A program made the position numbers and the translations under genes. From assembly GCA_009910795.1 (NCBI GenBank), contig VMEE01000091.1, positions 1 through 64,000 on the forward strand: a stretch of 64,000 nt of DNA, given 5' to 3'. Origin of the DNA: Dehalobacter sp. CP (GTDB lineage Bacteria > Bacillota_B > Desulfitobacteriia > Desulfitobacteriales > Syntrophobotulaceae). The notes beneath the pieces were generated by a model. The model saw only the letters and a list, made by a program, of their open reading frames with translations, was not told the DNA's origin and ran no database searches. This document shows, one piece after another, positions 30,135 to 40,846 of the stretch; the first letter of the stretch is position 1; each line of letters opens with the position of its first letter.

Positions 30135-30821
30135 ATGATTAAGCTAAAGAATGTTTCTAAAATCTATCCGAATGGTGCCCGCGCTCTATTCGGCGTCAAC
30201 CTTGACGTCGCTAAGGGAGATTTTGTATTTCTGGTTGGGGCCAGCGGGGCCGGCAAATCGACACTGATCAAACTGCTCTACCGGGAAGAAATTGCTACGA
30301 GGGGACAGGTACTCATCGATAATGTCAATCTTGTGAGAATGTCTTCCAGCCATGTGCCATTGGTCAGAAGAAAAATTGGTGTTATTTTTCAGGATTTCAA
30401 GCTGCTTCCGGCAAAGACCGTGTTTGAAAACGTCGCTTTTGCCCAGCAGGTCATTGGTAAAAGTATGAAAGAAACTAGAGAGAATACGAATACGATTTTG
30501 GATTTGGTTGGCCTTGCTAAGAAAAAGAATGCCTTTCCTTCCGAGCTTTCAGGAGGCGAACAACAGCGCGCCTGCATTGCCAGAGCGCTGGTCAACAAAC
30601 CCGCTTTGCTGGTTGCGGACGAACCTACAGGGAATCTTGATGTCGATACTTCCTGGAGTATCATGGAACTGCTTAACCATGTCAACAAGCTGGGTACCAC
30701 GGTCGTGATGGCAACACATGCCAGGTACATTATTGAACAAATGAATAAGAGGGTAATAAGGATTGAAGAAGGCAAGATTGTTGATGACAGCATAGAGGGG
30801 GCATACAGAATTGTCACTTAA
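30135..30821 (+). CDS. ftsE: Cell division ATP-binding protein FtsE
   Basis: A 228-residue ABC ATPase that with FtsX controls peptidoglycan hydrolases at the division site or side wall. Walker A GASGAGKST (about residues 35-43), signature LSGGEQQRACIARAL, Walker B LLVADEPTGNLD and the Q-loop FQDFKLLPAKTVFENVA are complete. CCGGAGGA precedes the ATG. It overlaps ftsX by 11 bp. The peptidase and protease genes downstream are plausible clients of FtsEX. Confidence 0.96.
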   Translation: MIKLKNVSKIYPNGARALFGVNLDVAKGDFVFLVGASGAGKSTLIKLLYREEIATRGQVLIDNVNLVRMSSSHVPLVRRKIGVIFQDFKLLPAKTVFENVAFAQQVIGKSMKETRENTNTILDLVGLAKKKNAFPSELSGGEQQRACIARALVNKPALLVADEPTGNLDVDTSWSIMELLNHVNKLGTTVVMATHARYIIEQMNKRVIRIEEGKIVDDSIEGAYRIVT

Positions 30822-31695
30822 CTCAGCAAAATATGTTCTAACCCAGTCTCTGGTATCATTGAAAAGAAACTTCTGGCTCAGTGCCGCATCCATTTTAACG
30901 GTGATGATTTCTTTAACAATCGTTGGTTATTCGGTTTTCTTTTTAGTCAACACATCGAACATTGCCGACACCTTTGAATCCCAGGTAGAAATTGCCGCGT
31001 TTTTAAATGATCATCTGGAGACATCACAAATTACCGATTTAAAAAGTCAGATTCAAAAACTTGAAGGTGTTGCAACCGTTGCCGTTACCACTAAAGATCA
31101 GGCTATTATAGAGTTTCAGGAATCCATGGGTTCCGACTCTCTTCTGGAGGATTTGGGCGGAGTAAACCCATTTCCGGATAAGATTACAATTACAACGACC
31201 GATGCCCGTCTCGTCGAAGAGATTACTTCCCAGGTAAGCGGGCTGACCGGAGTCGAGAAAGTTCGTTATGGGCAGGGCTTTGTTGAGAAACTGATTGTCT
31301 TTACTCAGTGGCTTCGCTGGGTCGGGATTGGCGTTGTTGCCGCATTTGCTTGTGCCTCTTTCCTCTTAATTGTTTTAAATATTAAAACCAATGTAAATTC
31401 CAGAGAGAAAGAGATTCAAATCATGCGCCTGGTTGGCGCCAGCAAATCCTTTGTCCGTTGGCCTTTTATCATCGAAGGGATCGTCATTGGTATGGTCGGG
31501 GCAATCCTGGCTGTTGCGCTGGTTGGGGCTACCTATACCTGGCTCCTGCAGTATATTATCTCGACCTTGAGTTTCCTGCCTGTTGTCAGCAGTCAACAGT
31601 TCATTATCAATGTGCTTCTGCTGATGGTTCTGGGCGGGGTTGCCATGGGATTTCTGGCAAGTGCGTTCTCTGTACGAAAATTTTTGAACCTTTAA
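30811..31695 (+). CDS. ftsX: Cell division permease-like protein FtsX
   Basis: A 294-residue membrane protein with four helices: one near residues 24-44, a roughly 100-residue extracellular loop (ECD), then three near 170-190, 220-245 and 265-285. The membrane segments and REKEIQIMRLVGASKSFVRWPFIIEG are family marks. TTG start with AGAGGGGG nine bases upstream, overlapping ftsE. It transmits ATP hydrolysis by FtsE to an outside hydrolase, probably the M23 protein encoded next. Confidence 0.94.
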   Translation: MSLNSAKYVLTQSLVSLKRNFWLSAASILTVMISLTIVGYSVFFLVNTSNIADTFESQVEIAAFLNDHLETSQITDLKSQIQKLEGVATVAVTTKDQAIIEFQESMGSDSLLEDLGGVNPFPDKITITTTDARLVEEITSQVSGLTGVEKVRYGQGFVEKLIVFTQWLRWVGIGVVAAFACASFLLIVLNIKTNVNSREKEIQIMRLVGASKSFVRWPFIIEGIVIGMVGAILAVALVGATYTWLLQYIISTLSFLPVVSSQQFIINVLLLMVLGGVAMGFLASAFSVRKFLNL

Positions 31696-31768
31696 AATCA
31701 GTTTTCCATGATTTTAGACGTCGAGGTTAACGAACTTTGAGTTTTATTGGGGGGGAATGGCGTAAAAT

Positions 31769-32902
31769 ATGATTAAAATGACAAGACCGGTTGTTTTGCT
31801 GATTGTTTTAACTCTAATGGTTACTTTCAATTTTCCTGTGACCGCGGATGAACTATCTGATGCGCTTAAGCAGCAGGAAAAGATCCTGAATCAGCAGAAG
31901 AACGCGGAAGGAAACCTGAATAGCCTAACGACAAAAGCGCAACAGATGGAGAAACAGATTCGGCAACTGACGACGCAAATCTCTGACGCTGAAGTGGATC
32001 TGGATCATAAAGAAAACGCCCATGCGAAGGCCCAGGAAGAAGTAACGGCGATTCAAACGGAAGTGACAGCCAAACAGCAGGAACTGAAAGGAAGACAGGA
32101 TACTCTGCGCAGTCGGGTACGCGCGATCTATGAAGAAGGTCAGGTAAACTATCTGGAAGTTCTATTCCAATCCACAGATTTATCCGACTTCATTTCCAGA
32201 GTAGAATATCTAAGCTGCCTAGTTGAAAATGATCAAACCATTTTAAGTGATATCCGTGTTCAAAAACAGGATTTAGATGAAAAGAAGGAACTCCTCGTCG
32301 CTAAAATGGAAGAGGCGGAGAGCTTAAAACAACAGGCGGAAGCAGCTAAAAATTATTTGGACAGCAGCAAGTCAAAAAAAGAAGTAGCACTCGCTGAGAA
32401 TAAAGAGGATCAGGAAGCGCTGCTCGAACAAATTGACAAGCTGGAGAGAGACTCTAAAGCACTTGAGTCAAAAATCCGTGAATTGCAGAAGAACAACACC
32501 GGAGGAGTTACTGGGACAGTTAATGTCTGGCCTGCTCCAGGGTACAAGTATATTACCAGTACTTTCGGATACAGGGTTCATCCGATAACAAAACAGTATA
32601 AACTGCACACCGGAGTCGATATCGGTGCACCATACGGGGCGAAGATTGTAGCAGCAGGATCCGGTACGGTGATCTTTTCCGGTTGGTACGGCGCCTATGG
32701 AAATGCCATTATTATCGACCACGGCAATGGAATCTCAACGCTTTACGGCCATATGTCTTCAAGGGCGGTTGCAGTCAAGACAACAGTGGCAGCCGGCCAA
32801 ACAATCGGTTATGTTGGATCAACGGGATGGAGTACTGGGGCTCACCTGCACTTTGAAGTACGTAAAGACGGCACCCCGACAAACCCGATGGCCTATTTTT
32901 AA
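31769..32902 (+). CDS. Coiled-coil M23 (LytM) peptidase
   Basis: A 377-residue exported murein hydrolase resembling EnvC/CwlO-type FtsEX partners. A signal peptide (about residues 1-27) is followed by long coiled coils rich in Gln, Glu and Lys (about residues 30-250) and a C-terminal LytM domain. Zinc ligands are intact: HTGVD (His280 region) and HLHFE (about residue 359), so it should be an active endopeptidase, unlike the degenerate EnvC. Start at ATG 31769 after a GGGGGGG tract. It lies 73 bp after ftsX, so FtsEX probably controls it through the coiled coil. Confidence 0.9.
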   Translation: MIKMTRPVVLLIVLTLMVTFNFPVTADELSDALKQQEKILNQQKNAEGNLNSLTTKAQQMEKQIRQLTTQISDAEVDLDHKENAHAKAQEEVTAIQTEVTAKQQELKGRQDTLRSRVRAIYEEGQVNYLEVLFQSTDLSDFISRVEYLSCLVENDQTILSDIRVQKQDLDEKKELLVAKMEEAESLKQQAEAAKNYLDSSKSKKEVALAENKEDQEALLEQIDKLERDSKALESKIRELQKNNTGGVTGTVNVWPAPGYKYITSTFGYRVHPITKQYKLHTGVDIGAPYGAKIVAAGSGTVIFSGWYGAYGNAIIIDHGNGISTLYGHMSSRAVAVKTTVAAGQTIGYVGSTGWSTGAHLHFEVRKDGTPTNPMAYF

Positions 32903-32975
32903 TCAATTGGACTTAACTTGTACAAGTCTGCATATACTAACAAAGAATAAATGAGTTTGATAGGGAAGTGGACGT

Positions 32976-34157
32976 TTGTTCAACCGTGTGAATTGGAAAA
33001 AAGCTTTTATACAGGCCGCAGCAGTCGGCCTGATATTTTGTCTGGGGCTGGCACTTGTTGTTGGCGGGTTTGTACTGGTCAATTATGATCACCTTGGAAG
33101 ACTTATGCGGGTAGTCTATCTTATTGACACCCAGTATTTAAATGGAACATCCCGTGCTGGACTCGTTGACGGGGCAATCGACGGGATGGTGGGTTCGCTG
33201 GACCCGTATTCATCCTTCCAGGATGCTGAGGAAAACAAAGTGCTGATGAATTCGATTCAGGGCACTTTTGGAGGGATCGGTGTACATTTAAGTACGGCAG
33301 ATCCGGAAAAATTGGTTGTTATGCGTCCAATCAAAGGTTCTCCGGCTGAGAGGGCAGGACTCGAAGCGGGGGATATTATCACCAAAATTGACGAGACCGA
33401 TGTCTCCACGATCAGCCAGGATGAAGCAGTCGCGATCTTAAGAGGAGAGCCCGGGAGCAAGGTGACGGTTAAAATTTACCGGCCGAAGACGAAGACAGAA
33501 TTTACCGTAAGCCTTATCCGTGACTATATCAATGTTCCGACGGTTGAAGGGATCTCTCTGCCGGAAAGGTCAGATATTGGGCTGATTGATATCTCCAGTT
33601 TTAACATTAATACCGGGGATGAACTTGAGAAGGTTTTACGGGAGATGGATCTGACCAAATATAAGGGTCTGATTATTGATCTTCGTTATAATTACGGAGG
33701 AGAAGTCAATGCCGCGATTAAAGTAGCAAGTTTTTTGGTGCCGGAAGGGTCAATCGTTCACATTGTGAATAGGAACGGCGTCGTAGATACAAAAGAATCG
33801 ACTGCTGAATATATCGATATGCCCATTGTCATTTTAACCAACGAATATACGGCCTCAGCAGCAGAAATCGTATCCGGGGCAGTCAAGGATTACGGAAGCG
33901 GGACCCTGGTCGGGACGAAGACGTATGGCAAGGGTGTCGTGCAGACGGTGTTTACCCTTGATGGCAACACCAGCGTAAAGCTGACGACGGACAAATATCT
34001 TACACCGAAGAAAAATGATATTAATAAATTGGGAATCAAGCCCGATGTTGAAGTCGAACTTAAAGAAGGAGAAAAGCCTACCATCCTTCCGACCGAGCCT
34101 GTCTTCGACAGTCAGCTGAGCAAGGCGGTTGAAGTCCTGCTGCAGAAAATCCAGTAG
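32976..34157 (+). CDS. ctpA: S41 C-terminal processing peptidase
   Basis: A 393-residue serine protease anchored by an N-terminal helix (about residues 9-31). The PDZ domain (GTFGGIGVHLS ... GLEAGDIITKIDETDV) precedes the catalytic domain with Ser294 in TASAAEIVSG and Lys319 in KTYGKGVVQ, spaced 25 residues as in CtpA proteins. TTG start with GGGAAGTGG upstream. Position after ftsEX and the M23 peptidase is common in Clostridia. Such proteases trim envelope proteins, and it may control the level of the neighbouring hydrolase. A strong terminator follows. Confidence 0.93.
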   Translation: MFNRVNWKKAFIQAAAVGLIFCLGLALVVGGFVLVNYDHLGRLMRVVYLIDTQYLNGTSRAGLVDGAIDGMVGSLDPYSSFQDAEENKVLMNSIQGTFGGIGVHLSTADPEKLVVMRPIKGSPAERAGLEAGDIITKIDETDVSTISQDEAVAILRGEPGSKVTVKIYRPKTKTEFTVSLIRDYINVPTVEGISLPERSDIGLIDISSFNINTGDELEKVLREMDLTKYKGLIIDLRYNYGGEVNAAIKVASFLVPEGSIVHIVNRNGVVDTKESTAEYIDMPIVILTNEYTASAAEIVSGAVKDYGSGTLVGTKTYGKGVVQTVFTLDGNTSVKLTTDKYLTPKKNDINKLGIKPDVEVELKEGEKPTILPTEPVFDSQLSKAVEVLLQKIQ

Positions 34158-34229
34158 GATAGAAAAGGATACAGTATCTTTATTCAGTCAAATGGAAGAT
34201 GTCAATTTAAGACGTCTTTCTCTAAATAG

Positions 34230-34276
34230 AATCCGCAGCGGAACGAATGATTAAACCCGTTCTGCTGCGGATTTAT
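34230..34276 (+). terminator. Terminator after ctpA
   Basis: 16-bp stem AATCCGCAGCGGAACG/CGTTCTGCTGCGGATT with one G-U pair and a 12-base loop, followed by TATTTAA. Confidence 0.8.
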
Positions 34277-34502
34277 TTAATGAGCGATCTCATCCTAGTA
34301 ATACATTCTTAGAATAGACATACACATCGAGAGTTAATTCCTGATAAGAAGATCTGCTTATTATCCCTATGATCAGTCTGAGGGACACAGTTTCGCTGTG
34401 GAGCATTGTAATGAACATTGCATTTCTGATTTGACGGGAGAACGCCAGCTATTCTACTTGCATAGAATATCCCACAGACATTATTGAACTGGAGGAATCA
34501 TC
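34277..34502. other. Gap before P-loop ATPase
   Basis: 226 bp after the ctpA terminator (345 bp gene to gene). A small hairpin CACAGTTTCGCTGTG is visible at about 34387. No reading frame or clear promoter was recognised. Confidence 0.35.
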
Positions 34503-35552
34503 ATGGGGAACACAAGTGGGATTCGGCATTATTATATTGAGGCATTCACGCCTTACGGTTACGTATCGCTGCTGCCTGAACTGCTAAAAGAAATTAAATA
34601 TACATATCTTCTCACGGGCGGCCCGGGTACAGGAAAATCAACCATGATGAAGCTCATTGGCATCCAGATGATTGACCGTGGGAATGATGTTGATTATATC
34701 AGGTCGATCAGGGAAGCCGATTCAGTTGCCGGTCTGTATCTGCCCAAGCATAAAATATGCTTACTCGATAAGGATGAATTTAACTGGCAGATAAATTATT
34801 GCGGCCCGTACCACCGTGAAATTGATTTTTCTTCCTTCTGCCGCCAGAGCAGACTGGAAGAACACAGTCCTAAAATCAGTCAGCTTGGAGCAAGCCTTGC
34901 TGACATTGAGCAGGACATCATTGCCCAGCTCAGAAAAGACTATATGCCAAAAAAAGAAGAGGAATCTGAGGGATCTGAGGAAGATAGCCACGCCTGTCAA
35001 AACAAAACCAGGAACCTGGACGCTGTCCTGTCTTTGGCCGGGGAAGGCGATCAGCAAGGTGATGATTCGCCGCATATTGATGAGATCACGCGAATCCTTT
35101 CCAGAATAAAAACAAACAATCTGTCGTTCTATTTTCTCCATAGCCTTCAATTAGAAGGGTGGCTAAATCTTGCTCCAAGATATATTCGGGATTTTGACCG
35201 GATTTGCCTGGACGGTGAAGAGTCTGCTCACCTTCTGCGGGTACTGCTCGAAGAGGTTAAATGCCTGGGGCAGGCCATGGAAATCATTGTTCATCCGCTA
35301 AAACCATACACAATCGTCGGTTTGCTCTTTCCGGAAAAGAATCTGGCTGTCTGGAAAGGAAATCCCTGCCGGATTGAAGAGCAGGGTTTCCGGATGGGTC
35401 ACAGTACGGAGCTGATAGCTATTCTCGAACAATACAGAAAGAACCGCCTCGAATTAAAAAATCTAATTAATGACTCCGTAAATTTCAGGGGATTGGACCA
35501 TTTCCGCAGCGAGCTCCTGAGCAGTATTTTGACGGACCTCCATCAAGGATGA
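34503..35552 (+). CDS. Uncharacterised P-loop ATPase
   Basis: A 349-residue cytosolic protein. The N-terminal IRHYYIEAFTPYGYV then LLTGGPGTGKSTMMK (Walker A, about residues 39-46) resembles an uncharacterised family of Firmicute ATPases (PRK06851-like in my memory) whose members often have two P-loop halves. Here only the first P-loop is visible. The middle has an acidic linker (KKEEESEGSEEDSH). No enzymatic function can be assigned. AACTGGAGGAATC precedes the ATG. It is alone between ctpA and uvrB, with its own upstream gap; uvrB begins 67 bp later from an extended -10 promoter. Confidence 0.6.
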   Translation: MGNTSGIRHYYIEAFTPYGYVSLLPELLKEIKYTYLLTGGPGTGKSTMMKLIGIQMIDRGNDVDYIRSIREADSVAGLYLPKHKICLLDKDEFNWQINYCGPYHREIDFSSFCRQSRLEEHSPKISQLGASLADIEQDIIAQLRKDYMPKKEEESEGSEEDSHACQNKTRNLDAVLSLAGEGDQQGDDSPHIDEITRILSRIKTNNLSFYFLHSLQLEGWLNLAPRYIRDFDRICLDGEESAHLLRVLLEEVKCLGQAMEIIVHPLKPYTIVGLLFPEKNLAVWKGNPCRIEEQGFRMGHSTELIAILEQYRKNRLELKNLINDSVNFRGLDHFRSELLSSILTDLHQG

Positions 35553-35579
35553 AACAAAAATGCGGGAATGAGAACAAAA

Positions 35580-35588
35580 TGATATAAT
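35580..35588 (+). promoter_or_regulatory. Extended -10 promoter of uvrB
   Basis: TGATATAAT, perfect extended -10, 31 bp before the uvrB start. A good -35 is lacking. No SOS box was found near it. Confidence 0.45.
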
Positions 35589-35619
35589 AAATATACTGTC
35601 TTTGATGGAGGGATATTCT

Positions 35620-37671
35620 ATGGAATTTCGACTGCGGGCTCCTTATAGTCTTTCTGGAGATCAGCCCCAGGCAGTGGACAAGCTTACTGAAGGCGTTCTA
35701 GCCGGTAAAAAGCACCAAACGCTGCTGGGTGTTACCGGATCGGGTAAAACATTTACAATGGCCAGCATCATTGAACGCATTCAAAAACCGACCCTGGTCT
35801 TTGCACACAATAAGACGCTGGCCGGACAGCTGTATTGCGAGTTTAAGGAATTTTTTCCGGAGAATGCGGTTGAATATTTTGTCAGTTATTATGATTATTA
35901 TCAGCCGGAAGCTTATGTTCCATCCAATGACCTCTACATTGAAAAAGACGCTTCGATCAATGAGGAAATAGAAAAATTACGGCACTCGGCCACAGCTGCG
36001 TTGTTTGAAAGAAGAGACGTCATTGTTATCGCAAGTGTTTCCTGTATCTATGGTATGGGCTCTCCGGATGAGTACCGGGATATGGTTCTGTCTTTGCGGC
36101 AGGGTCAGGAAATAGAACGCAATCAGATGCTGCGCAAGCTGGTTGAAATCCAGTACGACCGGAATGATACCGCCTTTTATCGCGGAACTTTCCGGGTAAG
36201 AGGGGATGTCGTCGAGGTATGTCCTGCTTCTACGGATGAAAAGGCAGTCCGGATTGAAATGTTCGGCGATGAAATCGAGCATCTTTATGAGGTGAATCTT
36301 CTGACCGGTGAAATCCTGGGAGAACGAAAACATATCTCGATTTTTCCAAACTCCCACTATGTGACCGAACGTGATAAATTAATGCTGGCAGCTGAAAATA
36401 TTGAGCAGGAGCTTGAAGAGCGCCTGGAATATTTCCGTTCCAGGGAAAAGCTGCTGGAGGCTCAGCGCCTCGAACAGAGAACCCGCTACGATATTGAAAT
36501 GCTTCGGGAGATGGAATTTTGCAACGGTATTGAAAATTATTCCAGGCATCTTACCTTCCGCAAACCAGGAGAAACACCCTATACTTTGCTGCACTTTTTC
36601 CCGAAGGATTTCCTGATGTTCATTGATGAATCGCATCAGACTCTGCCGCAGGTCAGAGGCATGTTTGAGGGAGACCGTTCCAGGAAAAGCACGCTGGTGG
36701 AGCATGGTTTCCGCCTGCCCTCTGCCATGGATAACCGGCCGCTGCGTTTTTCTGAATTTGAAAAAGTCGTACCCCAAAGGGTCTATGTCAGTGCGACTCC
36801 CGGACCATACGAAATGGAGCACTGCCGCGAGGTTGTCGAACAGATTATCCGGCCCACAGGTCTGATTGACCCGGAAATCATTGTGAGGCCCACCCAGGGA
36901 CAGATTGATGACCTGATCGGCGAGATCCGGCAGCGGATTGCCAGGGACGAAAGAATCCTCGTGACCACACTGACCAAGAGAATGTCCGAAGACCTGACAG
37001 ACTATCTGAAACAGCTGAATATTAATGTCAGATATCTTCATTCTGATATTCAAACCCTTGAGAGGTTGGAAATCTTAAGAGAACTCCGTCTTGGAGAAAT
37101 CGATGTGATTGTCGGGATTAATCTTTTAAGAGAAGGCCTTGATTTGCCTGAGGTATCGCTGGTGGCGATCCTTGATGCTGATAAGGAAGGATTCTTAAGA
37201 TCGGAAAGGTCTTTGATCCAGACTGTGGGCCGGGCGGCCCGAAATGTCAACGGAAAAGTCATCATGTATGCGGACAATATGACGGAATCCATGAAAGCCG
37301 CGATTGGTGAGACCAACCGTCGCCGAGCGATCCAGGAAGAATATAACAGAGCACACGGGATTATCCCGCAGACCATTCGCAAGCAGATCTATGAAGTGCC
37401 TGAAGCGACGAAAGTTGCAGAGAAAAAGACGGCTTATGGGGAAAAAGGCGGCAAGTTAACACCTGAGGAACAGGAAAAAACCATTCAGGTCCTGGAAGAA
37501 GAGATGCTTAAGGCTGCCAGAGAACTGGATTTTGAACGCGCAGCTGATTTGAGGGATGCGATCATTGAACTGAAAGGAGAGTATGCTGGTATGACACGGA
37601 GCAGCCGCTCTAAATCTGGCAAAAACTATTCTTCCGAGAAACAGAACAGATCCCGTAAAAAAAGAAGGTAA
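35620..37671 (+). CDS. uvrB: Excinuclease ABC subunit B
   Basis: A 683-residue damage-verifying helicase of nucleotide excision repair. Walker [12 protein letters not shown] near the N-terminus, the beta-hairpin region [21 protein letters not shown], motifs [22 protein letters not shown] and QTVGRAARN, and the C-terminal UVR motif ([21 protein letters not shown]) that contacts UvrC. The last 30 residues form a basic tail longer than usual. An earlier TTG at 35602 is in frame, but ATG 35620 follows GGAGGG with a 7-base spacer and yields [18 protein letters not shown], as in homologues. Confidence 0.97.
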   Translation: MEFRLRAPYSLSGDQPQAVDKLTEGVLAGKKHQTLLGVTGSGKTFTMASIIERIQKPTLVFAHNKTLAGQLYCEFKEFFPENAVEYFVSYYDYYQPEAYVPSNDLYIEKDASINEEIEKLRHSATAALFERRDVIVIASVSCIYGMGSPDEYRDMVLSLRQGQEIERNQMLRKLVEIQYDRNDTAFYRGTFRVRGDVVEVCPASTDEKAVRIEMFGDEIEHLYEVNLLTGEILGERKHISIFPNSHYVTERDKLMLAAENIEQELEERLEYFRSREKLLEAQRLEQRTRYDIEMLREMEFCNGIENYSRHLTFRKPGETPYTLLHFFPKDFLMFIDESHQTLPQVRGMFEGDRSRKSTLVEHGFRLPSAMDNRPLRFSEFEKVVPQRVYVSATPGPYEMEHCREVVEQIIRPTGLIDPEIIVRPTQGQIDDLIGEIRQRIARDERILVTTLTKRMSEDLTDYLKQLNINVRYLHSDIQTLERLEILRELRLGEIDVIVGINLLREGLDLPEVSLVAILDADKEGFLRSERSLIQTVGRAARNVNGKVIMYADNMTESMKAAIGETNRRRAIQEEYNRAHGIIPQTIRKQIYEVPEATKVAEKKTAYGEKGGKLTPEEQEKTIQVLEEEMLKAARELDFERAADLRDAIIELKGEYAGMTRSSRSKSGKNYSSEKQNRSRKKRR

Positions 37672-37678
37672 ATGAATG

Positions 37679-37692
37679 CGAACAAGTGTTCC
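37679..37692. promoter_or_regulatory. LexA (SOS) box upstream of uvrA
   Basis: CGAACAAGTGTTCC at 37679-37692 fits the Gram-positive LexA consensus CGAACRNRYGTTYC at every position. It lies in the 144-bp gap between uvrB and uvrA, so uvrA should be SOS-inducible by itself. Confidence 0.8.
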
Positions 37693-37815
37693 CTTTTGCT
37701 GCTTTTTGGTGTAAGATAAAATCATGGCAATTATGGAAGAATAGATGTTAAATAAGGAATAGAATCAAGCAAAAATATAGCCTCATCATCTTTAGAAGCC
37801 TTATGGAGGAAATGT

Positions 37816-40638
37816 ATGACCCAGGATTATATCAAGGTACGGGGCGCCCGTGTTCATAACCTCAAAAACATTAATGTCGATATTCCGCGGGATAAGCTTG
37901 TTGTTATTACCGGCCTGTCCGGCTCAGGAAAATCATCTCTGGCTTTTGACACCATTTACGCTGAAGGACAAAGACGCTATGTTGAGTCCCTTTCAGCTTA
38001 TGCCCGCCAGTTTCTGGGGCAGATGGACAAACCGGATGTCGATTATATTGAAGGACTATCACCCGCAATCTCCATTGATCAGAGGACGACCAGCCGCAAT
38101 CCACGATCAACCGTAGGAACGGTAACGGAAATCTATGATTATCTCAGACTGCTTTATGCAAGGGCCGGTCATCCGCATTGTCCGAATTGCGGCAAAGAGA
38201 TCAGCCAGCAGACCGTCCAGCAGATGGTGGATCAATTACTGAGCTATCCGGAGAAAACCCGTCTGCAGATTCTAGCACCGGTGATCAAAGGAAAAAAAGG
38301 AGAGCACGTCCGGACACTCGAGCAGGTCAGAAAAAGCGGCTACGTCCGGGTGAGAGTGGACGGAGAAGTCAGAGATCTCAGTGAGGAAATACTTCTTGAA
38401 AAAAACAAAAAGCACTCCATCGATGTGGTTGTGGATAGAATCTCCCTGAAGCCCGACAGCACCGCCCGGCTTGCCGACTCAATCGAGACTGCGCTGAAGC
38501 TCGCCGAAGGCACGGTTCTGGTCGACATCGCGGGTCAGGAAGAGATTCTGTTCAGCGAAAATTTTGCGTGCCCGGACTGCGGAATTGCAATCGACGAGAT
38601 TGCTCCAAGACTGTTTTCCTTCAACAGCCCATTCGGGGCCTGTCCGTCGTGTACCGGACTCGGGGCGAATCTGGAAGCAGATATCGATCTGATTATCTCC
38701 GACCGCAGCAAGTCGATCAATGAAGGTGCAATTGTGCCGTGGGCGAAATCGAGTTCGAGCTATTATCCTGCCCTGCTGCAGGGGCTGGCCGAAAAATTCG
38801 GGTTCAGTCTGGATTGCCCGGTGAAAGATCTGACACCGGAGCAGTGGCAGGCCCTGGTCTATGGTTCTGATTCACCGATTAAATTCAGTTACTACAATGT
38901 CTTTGATGAATTAAAATATTGGAAAGCGCCTTTTGAAGGACTGGTGCCGTATTTTAATCGCCGATATAAGGAATCGACCTCTGACTATGTCCGGAATGAA
39001 ATAGAAGGCCTGATGACAGACAGGCCGTGCCCGGCCTGTCAGGGCAAGAGGCTGAAACCGGAAGCGCTGGCTGTAAAGATTAATCGTTTATCCATCTATG
39101 AGCTGACCCGGCTTACCGTGATGGAGTCCCTGGACTTTTTTAAAAAAATCGTTCTAAGTGAAAAGGAACAGATGATTGCGCGCCAGGTTTTAAAAGAAAT
39201 CAAAGAAAGGCTCGTTTTTCTTGTCAATGTCGGGCTGGACTACCTGACGCTGGATCGTGCCGCCGGGACACTTTCAGGCGGGGAGGCCCAGAGGATCCGT
39301 CTGGCCACGCAGATTGGCTCGAGTCTCACCGGTGTGCTTTATGTGTTGGATGAGCCAAGCATCGGTCTGCACCAGCGCGATAACGCTAAACTGCTGGATA
39401 CGTTGAAAAAACTGCGGGACTTGGGGAACACGCTTTTGGTCGTGGAACATGATGAGGATACGCTCTTGGAGGCTGACCATATCATTGATATCGGCCCTGG
39501 CGCCGGAGCCCATGGCGGGCATATTGTGGCGCAGGGAGATCTGGAAGCGATCAAGGCGTGTGAAGCTTCGATTACCGGGCAGTATCAGACCGGTCGTAAA
39601 AAGATTGAAGTCCCGGCTGAACGGCGCCGGCCGAACGGAAAATGGCTTGAAGTAATCGGTGCAGCCCAGAACAACCTGAAACAGCTCCATGCCAAATTCC
39701 CATTGGGTGTGATGACTTGTGTAACAGGCGTGTCAGGATCAGGCAAAAGCACGCTGGTCAACGAAATATTATTCAAAGGGCTTCAGATGGAACTCAAAAT
39801 CAGCAGCAAAGTCCGTCCCGGGGTTTACCAGGAGCTCAAAGGACTGGAGTATGTCGACAAGGTTATCGACATTGACCAGTCTCCGATCGGGCGTACACCG
39901 CGATCCAATCCAGCCACGTACACCGGGCTATTTGATTTTATCCGGGACCTCTTTTCCCTGACGCCGGAAGCGAAAATCAGAGGCTATAAACAAGGCCGAT
40001 TCAGCTTCAATGTTAAAGGCGGACGCTGTGAGGCCTGCCGGGGAGACGGAATCATAAAAATTGAAATGCATTTTCTTCCGGATGTCTATGTTCCGTGTGA
40101 GGTATGCCGCGGGCAGCGTTACAACCGGGAGACCCTGGAAGTAAGCTTTAAAGGAAAAAATATTGCGGAGATCCTCGACATGACGGTTGCTGAAGCGGTC
40201 GAATTTTTCGGGGCTGTACCTCGGATTGCTCGGAAGCTGCAGACGCTGCAGGATGTTGGCTTAGGCTACATCAAGCTTGGGCAGCCGGCTACGACCCTTT
40301 CCGGGGGAGAGGCCCAGCGTGTTAAGTTGGCTACGGAGCTCAGCCGCCGCAGTACGGGGAAAACGTTGTATATTTTGGATGAACCGACGACCGGTTTGCA
40401 CGTCGCCGACGTGGATAAGCTCTTGAAGGTCCTGCAGCGCCTGGTCGAGGCGGGCGATTCCGTTTTGATCATCGAGCACAATCTGGACGTGATTAAAACC
40501 GCCGATTATATCATCGACCTCGGTCCCGAAGGCGGCAGCCGGGGAGGCGAGATCGTCGCAGTCGGTACGCCAGAGGAAATCGCAGCGGTTCCGGCCTCTT
40601 ATACAGGACAGTTTTTAGGAAAACATCTGGAGATTTAG
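37816..40638 (+). CDS. uvrA: Excinuclease ABC subunit A
   Basis: A 940-residue damage-recognition ATPase. Two ABC modules are seen, with Walker [15 protein letters not shown] near residue 32 and [13 protein letters not shown] in the second half, signatures [12 protein letters not shown] and [12 protein letters not shown], and Walker [10 protein letters not shown] and LDEPTTGLH. Zinc-finger Cys pairs occur in CPNCG, CPDCG/CPSC and [18 protein letters not shown]. Length is standard. TGGAGGAAATGT precedes the ATG. Regulated by the SOS box at 37679-37692, whereas uvrB seems to have a separate promoter. Confidence 0.98.
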   Translation: MTQDYIKVRGARVHNLKNINVDIPRDKLVVITGLSGSGKSSLAFDTIYAEGQRRYVESLSAYARQFLGQMDKPDVDYIEGLSPAISIDQRTTSRNPRSTVGTVTEIYDYLRLLYARAGHPHCPNCGKEISQQTVQQMVDQLLSYPEKTRLQILAPVIKGKKGEHVRTLEQVRKSGYVRVRVDGEVRDLSEEILLEKNKKHSIDVVVDRISLKPDSTARLADSIETALKLAEGTVLVDIAGQEEILFSENFACPDCGIAIDEIAPRLFSFNSPFGACPSCTGLGANLEADIDLIISDRSKSINEGAIVPWAKSSSSYYPALLQGLAEKFGFSLDCPVKDLTPEQWQALVYGSDSPIKFSYYNVFDELKYWKAPFEGLVPYFNRRYKESTSDYVRNEIEGLMTDRPCPACQGKRLKPEALAVKINRLSIYELTRLTVMESLDFFKKIVLSEKEQMIARQVLKEIKERLVFLVNVGLDYLTLDRAAGTLSGGEAQRIRLATQIGSSLTGVLYVLDEPSIGLHQRDNAKLLDTLKKLRDLGNTLLVVEHDEDTLLEADHIIDIGPGAGAHGGHIVAQGDLEAIKACEASITGQYQTGRKKIEVPAERRRPNGKWLEVIGAAQNNLKQLHAKFPLGVMTCVTGVSGSGKSTLVNEILFKGLQMELKISSKVRPGVYQELKGLEYVDKVIDIDQSPIGRTPRSNPATYTGLFDFIRDLFSLTPEAKIRGYKQGRFSFNVKGGRCEACRGDGIIKIEMHFLPDVYVPCEVCRGQRYNRETLEVSFKGKNIAEILDMTVAEAVEFFGAVPRIARKLQTLQDVGLGYIKLGQPATTLSGGEAQRVKLATELSRRSTGKTLYILDEPTTGLHVADVDKLLKVLQRLVEAGDSVLIIEHNLDVIKTADYIIDLGPEGGSRGGEIVAVGTPEEIAAVPASYTGQFLGKHLEI

Positions 40639-40667
40639 GACAATGGGTTAAATTCATTGATTTTTAC

Positions 40668-40700
40668 AAGCTGGTGTCGTTTTATACGGTATCAGCTTTT
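40668..40700 (+). terminator. Terminator after uvrA
   Basis: 12-bp stem AAGCTGGTGTCG/CGGTATCAGCTT with three wobble pairs, 7-base loop, then TTCTGTTTTTT. Confidence 0.65.
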
Positions 40701-40762
40701 CTGTTTTTTCGACATTGTCATTAATTGGTGTACTCCCCTTGTGGAAAAGTGTCGGCAAGGGG

Positions 40763-40791
40763 TAGACAATTAAAGGCGGATGGTATATATT
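40763..40791 (+). promoter_or_regulatory. Sigma-A promoter of panB
   Basis: TAGACA, 17-bp spacer, TATATT, about 55 bp before the panB start. Confidence 0.55.
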
Positions 40792-40846
40792 ATATGGTAA
40801 ATGATTTTAAGAAATCGTTCTTATATTTTTTGGAGGGAAAAAAAAG

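Noticed and set aside
36379..37053. 224-codon minus-strand frame inside uvrB
   Set aside because: Shadow of uvrB with unlikely composition.
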